NCBI RefSeq assembly: GCF_048569485.1
Contig: NC_134364.1
Span: 141,619,246-141,683,245, forward strand
DNA length: 64,000 bases
Reading direction: 5' to 3'
Source: Anomaloglossus baeobatrachus
Taxonomy: Eukaryota > Chordata > Amphibia > Anura > Aromobatidae
Below, piece after piece: positions 35,050 through 46,036 of this stretch. Each line of letters starts with the position of its first letter. Positions within the stretch are counted from its first letter, which is position 1. The notes under the pieces were generated by a model that did no database searches, was not told the origin of the DNA, and saw nothing but the letters and a program-made list of their open reading frames with translations. Position numbers and translations under genes: made by a program.

Positions 35050-36990
35050 CTACAGTACATTACACCCTCCATACACTGCCTACACCTACAGTATATTACA
35101 CCCTCCATACACTACCTACACCTACTGTATAATACACCCTCCATACACTGCCTACACCTACAGTATAATACACTCTCCATACACTGCCCACACCTACTGT
35201 ATAATACACCCTCCATACAATGCCTACACCTACAGTATAATACACCCTCCATACACTGCCTACACCTACTGTATAATACACCCTCCATACACTGCCTACA
35301 CCTATAGTATAATACACTCTCCATACACTACCTACAGTATAATACACCCCCCATACACTGCCTACACCTACACTATAATACACCCTCCATACACTGCCTA
35401 CACCTACACTATAATACACCCTCCATACACTGCCTACACCTACAGTATAATACACCCTCCATACACTGCCTACACCTACAGTATAATACACCCTCCATAC
35501 ACTGCCTACACCTACAGTATATTACACCCTCCATACACTGCCTACACCTACAGTATATTACACCCTCCATACACTGCCTACACCTACTGTATAATACACC
35601 CCCCATACACTGCCTACACCTACAGTATATTACACCCTCCATACACTGCATACACCTACTGTATAATACACCCTCCATACACTGCCTACACCTACAGTAT
35701 ATTACACCCTCCATAAACTGCCTACACCTACAGTATAATACACCCTCCATACACTGCCTACACTTACAGTATAATACACCCTCCATACACTGCCTACACC
35801 TACAGTATATATTACACCCTCCATACACTGTCTACACCTACAGTATAATACACCCTCCATACAAGGCCTACATCTACAGTATAATACACCCTCCATACAC
35901 TGCCTACACCTACAGTATAATACACCCTCCATACACTGCCTACACCTACTGTATAATACACCCTCCATACACTGCCTACACCTACTGTATAATACACCCT
36001 CCATACACTGCCTACACCTACAGTACATTACACCCTCCATACACTGCCTACACCTACAGTATATTACACCCTCCATACACTGCCTACACCTACTGTATAA
36101 TACACCCTCCATACACTGCCTACACCTACAGTATAATACACTCTCCATACACTGCCCACACCTACTGTATAATACACCCTCCATACAATGCCTACACCTA
36201 CAGTATAATACACCCTCCATACACTGCCTACACCTACTGTATAATACACCCTCCATACACTGCCTACACCTATAGTATAATACACTCTCCATACACTACC
36301 TACAGTATAATACACCCCCCATACACTGCCTACACCTACACTATAATACACCCTCCATACACTGCCTACACCTACACTATAATACACCCTCCATACACTG
36401 CCTACACCTACAGTATAATACACCCTCCATACACTGCCTACACCTACAGTATAATACACCCTCCATACACTGCCTACACCTACAGTATATTACACCCTCC
36501 ATACACTGCCTACACCTACAGTATATTACACCCTCCATACACTGCCTACACCTACTGTATAATACACCCCCCATACACTGCCTACACCTACAGTATATTA
36601 CACCCTCCATACACTGCCTACACCTACTGTATAATACACCCTCCATACACTGCCTACACCTACAGTATATTACACCCTCCATAAACTGCCTACACCTACA
36701 GTATAATACACCCTCCATACACTGCCTACACTTACAGTATAATACACCCTCCATACACTGCCTACACCTACAGTATATATTACACCCTCCATACACTGTC
36801 TACACCTACAGTATAATACACCCTCCATACAAGGCCTACATCTACAGTATAATACACCCTCCATACACTGCCTACACCTACAGTATAATACACCCTCCAT
36901 ACACTGCCTACACCTACTGTATAATACACCCTCCATACACTGCCTACACCTACTGTATAATACACCCTCCATACACTGCCTACACCTACA
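35050..36990. repeat. 968-bp tandem duplication inside the 36-bp satellite
   Basis: Ordered rare variants recur 968 bp apart, including CCATACAATGCC, CACTCTCCATACACTACC, CCATAAACTGCC and CATACAAGGCCTACATC. The copies are close to identical and the join is near 36,020. Confidence 0.9.
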
Positions 36991-37389
36991 GTATATTACA
37001 CCCACCATACACTGCCTACACCTACAGTATATTACACCCTCCATACACTGCCTACACCTACAGTATATATAACACCGACCATATACTGCCTACACCTACT
37101 GTATATTACACCCACCATACACTGCCTACACCTACAGTATATTACACCCTCCATACACTGCTTACACCTACAGTATAATACACCCTTCATACACTGCCTA
37201 CATCTAGAGTATATTACACCCTCCATACACTGCTTACACCTAGTGTATAATACACCCTCCATACACTGCCTACACCTACTGTATATTACACCCCCCATAC
37301 ATTGCCTACACCTACAGTATATTACACCCACCATACATGTACCATACCTACAGTATATATTTTACACCCTCCATACACTGCCTACACCT

Positions 37390-39570
37390 ACAGTATATAT
37401 TTTACCCACCATACACATACCATACCCACAGTATATATTACACCGTACGTACAGTATATTACACCCACCATACACTGCCTACACCTACAGTATATATTAC
37501 ACTCACCATACACTGCCTACACCTACAGTATATTAAACCCATCATACACTGCCTACACCTACAGTATATTACACCCACCATACATGTACCATACCTACAG
37601 TATATATTACACCCTCCATACACTGCCTACACCTACAGTATAATACACCCTCCATACACTGCCTACACCTATAGTATAATACACTCTCCATACACTACCT
37701 ACAGTATAATACACCCCCCATACACTGCCTACACCTACACTATAATAAACCCTCCATACACTGCCTACACCTACAGTATAATACACCCTCCATACACTGC
37801 CTACACCTACAGTACATTACACCCTCCATACACTGCCTACACCTACAGTATATTACACCCTCCATACACTACCTACAGTATATTACACCCTCCATACACT
37901 GCCTACACCTACAGTATATTACACCCTCCATACACTGCCTACACCTACTGTATAATACACCCCCCATACACTGCCTACACCTACTGTATAATACACCCTC
38001 CATACACTGCCTACACCTACAGTATATTACACCCTCCATACACTGCCTACACCTACAGTATAATACACCCTCCATACGCTGCCTACACCTACAGTATATA
38101 TTACACCCTCCATACACTGTCTACACCTACAGTATATATTACACCCTCCATACACTGTCTACACCTACAGTATAATACACCCTCCATACAAGGCCTACAT
38201 CTACAGTATAATATACCCTCCATACACTGCCTACACCTACAGTATAATACACCCTCCATACACTGCCTACACCTACTGTATAATACACCCTCCATACACT
38301 GCCTACACCTACTGTATAATACACCCTCCATACACTGCCTACACCTACTGTATAATACACCCTCCATACACTGCCTACACCTACAGTATATATTACAACC
38401 CCCATACACTGCCTACACCTACAGGATATTACACCCCCCATACACTGCCTACACCTACAGTATATTACACCCACCATACACTGCCTACACCTACAGTATA
38501 TATTACACCCACCATACACTGCCTACACCTACAGTATATTACACCCACCATACACTGCCTACACCTACAGTATATATTACACCCACCATACACTGCCTAC
38601 ACCTACAGTATATTACACCCCCCATACACTGCCTACACCTACAGTATATATTACACCCACCATACACTCCCTACACCTACAGTATATTACACCCACCATA
38701 CACTGCCTACACCTACAGTATATTACACCCTCCATACACTGCCTACACCTACAGTATATATTACACCGACCATATACTGCCTACACCTACTGTATATTAC
38801 ACCCACCATACACCTACAGTATATTACACCTTCTATACACTGCTTACACCTACAGTATATTACACCCTCCATACACTGCCTACACCTACAGTATATTACA
38901 CCCTCCATACACTGCCTACACCTACAGTATATATTACCCCGACCATATACTGCCTACACCTACTGTATATTACACCCACCATACACTGCCTACACCTACA
39001 GTATATTACACCCTCCATACACTGCTTACACCTACAGTATATTACACCCTCCATACACTGCCTACACCTACAGTATATATTACACTCACCATACACTGCC
39101 TACACCTACAGTTTATTACACCCTCCATACACTGCCTACACCTACAGTTTATTACACCCTCCATACACTGCCTACACCTACTGTATATTACACCCCCCAT
39201 ACATTGCCTACACCTACAGTATATTACACCCACCATACACTGCCTACACCTACAGTATATATTTTACCCACCATACACATACCATACCCACAGTATATAT
39301 TACACCGTACGTACAGTATATTACACCCACCATACACTGCCTACATCTACAGTATATATTACACTCACCATACACTGCCTACACCTACAGTATATTAAAC
39401 CCATCATACACTGCCTACACCTACAGTATATTACACCCACTATACATGTACCATACCTACAGTATATATTACACCCTCCATACACTGCCTACACCTACAG
39501 TATATATTATACCCACCATACACATACCATACCCACAGTATATATTACACTGTACGTACAGTATATTACA
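37390..39570. repeat. diverged higher-order duplication in the edge of the 36-bp satellite
   Basis: A distinctive string with TTTTACCCACCATACACATA and CACCGTACGTACAGTATATT occurs at about 37,395 and again at about 39,257. A weaker third version with CACTGTACGTACAG is near 39,545. The main spacing is about 1.86 kb. Confidence 0.75.
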
Positions 39571-39995
39571 CCCACCATACACTGCCTACAGCTACAGTAT
39601 ATTTTACACCCACCATACACTGCCCACACTTACAGTATATTACACCCATCATACACTGCACACATCTACAGTATATTACACCCATCATACACTGCCCACA
39701 CCTACAGTATATATTACACCCACCATATACTGCCTACACATACAGTATATTACACCCATCATACACTGCCCACACCTACAGTATATATTACACCCACCAT
39801 ACACTGCCTACACCTACAGTAAATTACACCCACAATACACAACATTCACCTACGTATACAGCATTAACATATTGCACAGCACATTACAAATCAGAGGGGA
39901 CATGTACAGATAATATCGGACATTAGAGTTCACCAGAAACCAAGAGGAGTGAGGGTCCTGCTCACAAGCTACAATCAATGACCAAATAGGGGAGC

Positions 39996-40582
39996 TGTGA
40001 CGGGGTATGCGACAGAGCAGTGAGGGACACCAGGCCAAGGAACAATCCAAAGGGCTTTATTGGAACCACAAAGATAAAGCACCAAACAAATATAAATCCG
40101 TCTGCAAGGAGTCCACAACAACACAAAAGATCCAGGGGTGCCTCCTGATATTCCAACGCTAGGGCAAATGTGGCAATGGTCCTTATATGAGTTCCTTGAG
40201 TCCAACAGAGTGAACAACAAAACACAATCCCACGTGGCCACTGATCTCCAGTCTATAACAGTCCATACAAAGGCTCTAGGATCCAGCCTCAGCTATAGAT
40301 CCTAGTCCTTCTCCAGCCGAGATCCAACTAACTGACCTAACATGGGTCTCATTGTTCTTCTCTCCTGGGATCAGCCCCTAAGGTGGGCCCAACTCTGCCT
40401 GGACATTTGATACATGAATGGACTTTAGACTCCTGGCTCTGTTCTGTTTACCAAGTTGTAGATTGGAGAAGTCCCATGCTGAGAAGAACAAACAATCCCC
40501 AACCAGTAGTACATACAGGACAGTCAAGGAGAGACAGACTATTACACCATGAGCACAGGCGGGGGAGGGACACACTGTTACA
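39996..40582 (-). mobile_element. solo LTR with GGAGC target duplication
   Basis: The 587-bp segment begins TGTGACGG and ends TGTTACA, with TG...CA termini, and is flanked on both sides by GGAGC (39,991-39,995 and 40,583-40,587). An AATAAA on the minus strand near 40,060 suggests minus orientation. No internal region remains. The LTR family is not identified. Confidence 0.85.
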
Positions 40583-41039
40583 GGAGCACAAAAGGTAAAT
40601 GGTAAAAACTGCTTGTATTGTCTGGTCCGACCATTCATAAATAGGGGATTCACATATTGCTGCATGAACCGGTCACCAGCCAATATGGACACGTAAAGAT
40701 ACAGAGGGTTATTAAGTGCATGAAGTGTGTAACCAGATGATAAAAAAAAGACCAGAACTGCAATACACTTTTGTAAGGGCAAAACGGGAAACATTAGGTA
40801 ATTGAAGTGATGTAACAGGCCAGTCTAAAGAAAAGCGTTTTTAAGGCCATGCATAAAGCGGTGGGTATTGTGAATTATTCAAATTGTCCTTGGTAGTGCA
40901 CTCGAGATAACTGAAGCAGCTTGAAAGAAGTCTTGGAGATGGGAGTAGGATATTCGGATTAAAGAGGATGTCAGTCTTAGGTCATTAGCGGAACAGAGAA
41001 CACGGCTAGGTGATACATGAGGGAGGAGATGTAAGGGGT

Positions 41040-41460
41040 GCTGCACTGTGGAGAGGACATGTAGGGTGATAGACAGATGAGGAGGAAATGTAGGGCGGAG
41101 CATGAAACTGTGGAGAAGACGGGTAGGGTGATTGTCAGAGATGAGGAGGAGAAGTGGGCAATGTAGATCTGTGGAGAGGACGGGTAGGGTGATAGACAGA
41201 GATGAGGACGAGATGTAGGTGGTGCAGAACTGTGGAGCGCACTGATAGGGTGATTGTCAGAGATGAGGAGAAGATGTAGGGTGGTGCAGAACTATGGAGA
41301 GGATGGGTAGGGTGATAGACAGATATGAGGAGATGTAGGGTGGTGCAGAACTGTGGAGAGTGATTGACAGAGATGAGGAGGAGATGTAGGGGGGTGCAGA
41401 ACTGTGGAGAGGATGGGTAGGGTGATAGACAGAGATGAGGAGATGTTGGCAATGCAGAAC
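41040..41460. repeat. about 60-bp minisatellite
   Basis: About seven variable-length units of GATAGACAGAGATGAGGAG, GAGATGTAGGGTGGTGCAG and AACTGTGGAGAGGATGGGTA. Confidence 0.8.
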
Positions 41461-41565
41461 TGTGTAGGCCATTGTGGGTTAGAATAATGCGTTTATATTG
41501 TTCTCTAGTGGATGGGCAACCAGTGCAATGACTAACACAGGGTAGAAACATTAGTGTAGCGGTTA

Positions 41566-42060
41566 AGCCGGCATCACGCGGTACGATATATCGGGTGATA
41601 TATCGCCGGGGTCACGTCGTTAGTGACGCACATCCAGCATCGTTTGATATATCGTAGCGTGTGACAGCTACGAGCGACGGTAAACGAGCAAAAATACTCA
41701 CCTTATCGTTGCTCGTTGACACGTCGTTCATTTTCAAAAAGTAATTCATCCTTCTGCGCGTCGGTTGTTCATCGTTCCCGAAGCAGCACACATCGCTCCG
41801 TTTGACACCCCTGGAACGATGAACGCAGCTTACCTGCGTCCCGCCGGCAATGCGGAAGGAAGGAGGTGGGCGGGATGTTAGGATGTCAGGAAGAGGATGT
41901 TCACCGCCCACAGCGAGGTCGTCCGGGAGGTAAGTACGTGTGACGGAGGTTTACGACTTTGTGCGCCATGGGCAACAAATTGCTCGTGACGCACAAACGA
42001 CGGGGGCGGGTACGATCGCTCGTGCAATCGCACGATAGATCGTACCGTGTGACGGCGGCT
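41566..42060. mobile_element. PIF/Harbinger-like MITE with TTA target duplication
   Basis: The terminal inverted repeats are about 28 bp with about 24 matches (AGCCGGCATCACGCGGTACG at the left; the complement of the right end begins AGCCGCCGTCACACGGTACG). TTA flanks both sides (41,563-41,565 and 42,061-42,063), the target size of Harbinger elements. The 495-bp interior is rich in CGATCG and ATCGT words and has no transposase. It splits the dispersed repeat. Confidence 0.8.
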
Positions 42061-42063
42061 TTA

Positions 42064-42450
42064 GAGAGGAACATGATCCTGGCTGCTGAATTCAGAATGG
42101 CTTGTAGAGGGAAAAAAAGGATTTTTTCTTTTTACTTACCTACATCACTAACCTGTAAATGTATCTGATAGACACCTGTGCTATCACAACCTAAGGTTTA
42201 GAAGCAGCTGTGAGCTGTTATTAACCCCTGCTATTACCCCGATTGCCACTGCACCAGGGCAATTCGGGAAGAGTCGATAAAGCACTTGGATTGTCACATC
42301 TAATGGCTGAGGCAATACCGGGCTGAGAATCCCAGCCCCCAGCTGACTTTATCTTGGCTGGGGATGAAAATTGAAGGGACCGCATGTCGTTTTTTATATA
42401 TATATAAAATTATTTATTTAAATAAAAAAAAGCTGCATGCGGTTTCTCTT
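42064..42450. other. non-coding, no element recognised past the dispersed repeat
   Basis: The first 80 bases or so continue the dispersed repeat. The rest, with GCTGACTTTATCTTGGCTGG and a run of AT near 42,400, shows no gene or terminal repeat. Confidence 0.5.
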
Positions 42451-42451
42451 A

Positions 42452-42618
42452 GGCCAGAATCACACTTGCGAGGGACTCGCGTCACATCACCCAGAACAGC
42501 CGCACATTCCTAACAGGAGCGGGTCGGCAGCATGTGTTTCTATGTACCTGCACGCTCCCGTCAGGAGAGTGTGCAGCTGCCGGGTGATGCGAGTCTCTCG
42601 TACGTGTGACTGTGGGCC
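42452..42618. mobile_element. TA-flanked fold-back MITE (GGCC-AGAATCACAC family)
   Basis: It begins GGCCAGAATCACACTTGCGA and ends in its approximate complement, with TA on each side. The two halves pair through GGAGCGGGTCGGCAGC-like sequence. The same family occurs at 57,940-58,149. TA targets suggest Tc1/mariner-type mobilisation. Confidence 0.8.
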
Positions 42619-42619
42619 T

Positions 42620-43130
42620 ATTTTCATACACAGCACTGATAAAGCCCGACAGTTGGGGGCTGCAGCCGTGGGCTTAATGTGCTGGCATCAGAATACGGGG
42701 GCCCTGCACCGATTGCTTTTTATTTTTTTTACCACCATACTGACCCGCAGACACTTGCACTGCTTTCCCCGCCCACCGGCCGTTCCGGCGCCTCTGATTG
42801 GTTGCAGTTAGCTGCCACTCAGGGTAGGGGCGCATCTAACTGCAACCAATTACACGCGCCGGTGGGTGGGTAAAGTAGTGAATATTCAATTGTCGCCAGA
42901 AGGGAAAGCGTGACCCTGAAGAAGTGTGCCGCCATGATGCAGCCTCGGTGAGTATACCGCGCGCTCCTACCACCCTATTCCTTCCACCAACGTTTTTAGT
43001 CTCCGGATTCTGGTCCCCATAGACTTATATAGGTACCAGACTCCAGAGCGGATCGGGTTTTTTTTAAGTTTAGGAGGGACCAGCTGGTCCTGTTTTTTTG
43101 CGAGTCCAATCAGCTCTAGCAAGGACAGAT
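42620..43130. other. repeat-like non-coding segment with CCAAT boxes
   Basis: It contains GATTGGTTGCAGTTAGCTGC and GCAACCAATTACACGCGCCG in inverted orientation, then GCCGCCATGATGCAGCCTCG next to a GTGAGT. A related segment lies at about 58,750-58,950. I read both as copies of a dispersed repeat, though the CCAAT, ATG and GTGAGT spacing resembles a promoter and first exon. Confidence 0.4.
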
Positions 43131-43194
43131 TTATGACAGGAGGATGGTGGAGGTTGGTGAGCTCAGTTATTGTGCCTGGAGGTTGGTGGCACCG

Positions 43195-43490
43195 GTTATT
43201 GTGTGAGGCTGGTTATACTGCTGGGAGGATGATGGAGGTTGGTGAGGCCGGTTATACTGCTGGGAGGATGATGGAGGTTGGTGAGGCCGGTTATACTGCT
43301 GGGAGGATGATGGAGGTTGGTGAGGCCGGTTATACTGCTGGGAGGATGATGGAGGTTGGTGAGGCCGTTTATACTGCTGGGAGGATGATGGAGGTTGGTG
43401 AGGCTAGTTATACTGCTGAGAGGATGATGGAGGTTGGTGGGGCCGGTTATACTGCTGGGAGGATGATGGAGGTTGGTGAGGCCGTAGAGT
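43195..43490. repeat. 39-bp minisatellite
   Basis: Seven to eight units of GCTGGGAGGATGATGGAGG plus TTGGTGAGGCCGGTTATACT. The period is a multiple of three, so a repetitive frame appears; it is not a gene. Confidence 0.92.
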
Positions 43491-43539
43491 AGTGTGAGGA
43501 TGGCTTCTGTGACTGGAGGACAGCGGAAATAAGGAACTA

Positions 43540-44115
43540 GACAAAAATGGAGGGAGAGGGAGGAAAGGGGCCAGGGAAAGATGGGGGTAGAGGGAGGAAA
43601 AGAGCTTGGGAACGATGATGGGAGAAGTAGGAAAGCAGGCGAGAGATGGTGGGAGAGGCAGGAAAGGAGGCAGGGAAAGATTGGGGAGAAGGAGAGGAGG
43701 GGAGAGGAGATGAGGGGAGTGGAGGGAGGGGAGGAGGAGGAGAGAGGGAAGGGAGGAGAGGAGAGGCAAGAGAAGCCAGGACAGGGAAGAGAGGATAAGG
43801 AGGAGAGGGAAGAGAGATGAGAAGGTGGAGAGAGAAGAAGAGAGGGAGGCGAGGTGAGGGGAGGGAAAAAAGAGGGGAAGGGAGGGGAGGGAGGGGAAGA
43901 GGCGAGGATGAAAGAGGGAGGAGGGGGAGGGAGGAGAGGAGAAGGGGAAGAGAGGGGAGGGAGGGGAAGAGAAGAGGGGAAGAGGAGAGAGAGAGGGGAA
44001 GAGAGGAGAGGGAGTGGAAGAGAGGAGATGGAAGGGGGGAAAGGAGCTGGATAGGAGATGGGAGGAGAGGATGCTTAGGGGAGAGGATATGGGAGGAGAG
44101 GAACTGGAGGGAATG
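43540..44115. repeat. polypurine tract (GA-rich on the plus strand)
   Basis: About 570 bp of GAGAGGAGAGGGAGG-type sequence with very few pyrimidines. Both-strand frames here (Glu/Arg/Gly-rich or Leu/Ser/Pro-rich) are compositional. Confidence 0.9.
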
Positions 44116-44718
44116 CAAAAAATAAAAAATATGAGAATAACTGAGATATCCCCAATTACACAAAATATTGTACATCAGAGGAAGAGGCCGCTGAGCAGAC
44201 GCCTCAGTGATGTGACTGCAGCCTGTGCAGAGACTCTGCGGTCGGTAAATCCAGAGGATCTCACTGTGTGAGGTGGAGGAACCTGGTGTAGGAGAACGAA
44301 TCTGCTCCATCAGTCATTATTACATGTGAGGACACAGAAAGTGACATCTGGAGAAAATGGCAACTCAGCGGCACAGATTGTTCTCCTGATCATCAGGGGT
44401 TGAATCATCCGTCCCACAGATTGTAGGTCACAGGGTTATAACAGCTGTACACATATAATTATATACAGGTGATGCCCCCGTTAGACCAGGTGGACATATA
44501 CAATCCTATACAAATTATGAAAATCACTTCTGCTGAAGCCCCGTCTCGTGCTGTTACTTTTAACCACTTCAGGTTTTAAAAACTGAAGCAGCGAAAGTGA
44601 CTGATTATTATTGCCACGGATGACAGACAGTCCTGTGGTGTCCGGCTGTAGAAGGTCACAGAGCTTATCCCATCCACTCCCTACCTAGGGCCCAGATCAG
44701 GGATAGGTATCCAGCGCA
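44116..44718. other. non-coding segment, nothing recognised
   Basis: Mixed-composition sequence between the polypurine tract and the Tc1 copy. I see no frame, terminal repeat or tandem structure. Confidence 0.5.
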
Positions 44719-45036
44719 TACACTGGAGATCAAAATTAGAGAACAGCACACAATTTCCTAAATGTTGCGATCTTTCTGTCATCCAATGTGATTATATCCT
44801 AACATGAGGAAACACACAGTATTTTCTGCTTATTTCATAAATTAAATTTATTCCAAAGCACATAATAAAAATGTAAATGAGATAAATGTAAAAGAACACT
44901 GATTAAAATTAGAGAACACTTTCAGTTTTTTGCAAGTTATTGGTGTTAATCTGCACTTGGTACTAATTTCCTTAATTATCTGACAAACCCTATGTAACTG
45001 CAGCCTAACTTTCCTGTTTGCACTGAATTTGGAAAA

Positions 45037-45876
45037 ATGGTGTGCCGTTCCAAAATCATTGAAACCCTCCGGCAGCAGGTTGTCCAGATAAAGGCCAAAA
45101 GGGTAACCCTGTCAGCCATAGCAAGAGAAGTTGGTCGTTCCAAGTCTGTGATTTCTAGATTATTGCATTGTTACAACATCACAAACTCTTTGAAGTCCCC
45201 CAAGAAGGCTGATCACCCTCAAAAGACAAATGCGAGAGAGGACAGGATAAAGGGAAAAATCTCCATGAGTAATCGTTTCATCACTGCAGCTGCAGTTCAT
45301 TTAAGCACTGAACAGAGTAAGGATCTGTCTCGTCATACAGTGTCACGACGTGTAAGAGCATTTGGACTGAAAGCTCTCGGCAGGAAGAATCAAAAGGCTA
45401 GACTCACCTTTGGTGTGGAGCATGTTGTGTGGACAGAGGGGAAGTGTCCACAGTTCATTTTAGTGATGAAAGCAAGTTTAATTTGGGTTTAATGGGAAAC
45501 ATGTTCATCGACAAACTGGGGAAAGACTGACCCCAAATTGTGTTAGGCAGTCAGTGACAGGTGGTGGGGACGTGTCATGGTTTGGGGAATGTTTTCTGCA
45601 GCAGGAGTTGGACATCTCAGCTACATGGCAGAGTGAATGCAAGTGTGGATCTTCAACAACGCGGCTCCTTACTTGTGGTCATCACTCAATCAGTCAGCAA
45701 TTTTCATGCAGGACATTGCCCCCTGTCACACATCAAAATGGGTAAAGCAGCTCCAAAAAACAATGAAATGGCCACAGCCAAGAGTCCTGATCTAAACCCA
45801 ATAGAAAACCTCTGGAAAATCCTTGACAGTTATTACCAAAAAGAAACCCACAACAGTCAAAGAACTGTGGAATCTT
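45037..45876 (+). pseudogene. Tc1 transposase remnant
   Basis: Transposase cuts and joins element DNA at TA sites. The first 151 codons (MVCRSKIIETLRQ onward) stay open, with a paired-like helix-turn-helix DNA-binding region that includes SAIAREVGRSKSVISRLL and an HTVSRRVRAFGLK stretch. A frameshift then follows: the FSDESKFN motif holding an acidic catalytic residue is in another frame just before 45,490, and the final SPDLNPIENLWKILD motif with the last Glu of the DDE triad is readable near 45,783-45,830. Several frame changes and stops show that it is dead. It is of full family length if the right part at 48,470 onward is counted. Confidence 0.9.
45665..45872 (+). repeat. 208-bp Tc1 segment, left copy flanking the Penelope-like insertion
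   Basis: It runs from CTCCTTACTTGTGGTC to AGAACTGTGGAA and matches 48,470-48,677 over the same 208 bp with about four substitutions. Confidence 0.95.
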
Positions 45877-46010
45877 GAGAGATGGTCTGGCTCACTGCCA
45901 GGTGCTCAGGAAAACAACGTCAATAATCAAGAAAGATCCTGGCACACGTATGGAAAATAGCAAACAATTGAAGAATGCTGTAATATATTTATTTCCAATA
46001 TTTCAATATT

Positions 46011-46036
46011 GACGTTTCGGCTATTGCCTTCATCAA
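46011..46036 (-). ncRNA. candidate degenerate hammerhead ribozyme motif in the PLE 3' region
   Basis: On the minus strand the order is TGATGA, a GGC/GCC stem closed by AATA, then GAAAC and GTC, which is the layout of the minimal hammerheads known from Penelope-like elements. The base before TGATGA is T where the consensus is C, so activity is doubtful. No computed fold supports this. Confidence 0.5.

Larger units (their letters stand above)
33487..39846. repeat. 36-bp satellite, block 3 (about 175 units)
   Basis: This is the largest block. Up to about 37.0 kb the units are homogeneous. From about 37.05 to 39.85 kb they diverge: CACCCACC replaces CACCCTCC, 38-bp units with AGTATATATTACACC appear, and CATACATGTACCATACC and CCGTACGTACAG variants occur. 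The less homogeneous right edge is expected at the end of a satellite array. Confidence 0.95.
39850..42140. repeat. dispersed repeat carrying nested insertions
   Basis: Segments such as GGGTCCTGCTCACAAGCT, AACAGGCCAGTCTAAAGAAA and AGGAACATGATCCTGGCTGC read like a widespread frog repeat. It is interrupted by the solo LTR (39,996-40,582) and the MITE (41,566-42,060), and holds a minisatellite in between. I see no coding frame. The class is unknown, and recognition as a known repeat comes from memory, not from a search. Confidence 0.5.

Noticed and set aside
27396-39913. Long Tyr/Thr/Pro-rich frames of 532 and 858 codons and Cys/Arg-rich minus-strand frames
   Set aside because: They are the 36-bp satellite read in multiples of 12 codons. 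Several frames are open at once, so they are not coding.
40378-41551. Minus-strand frames at 40.4-41.5 kb with short hydrophobic parts
   Set aside because: They are located in the dispersed repeat, solo LTR edge and minisatellite. No family is recognised.
42437-42873. Frames across the 42.4-42.9 kb segment
   Set aside because: They span a MITE and repeat-like sequence with no conserved domain.
43133-44271. Repetitive frame GYTAGRMMEVGEA and Glu/Arg/Gly frames
   Set aside because: The first is a 39-bp minisatellite in multiples of 13 codons; the others are the polypurine tract.
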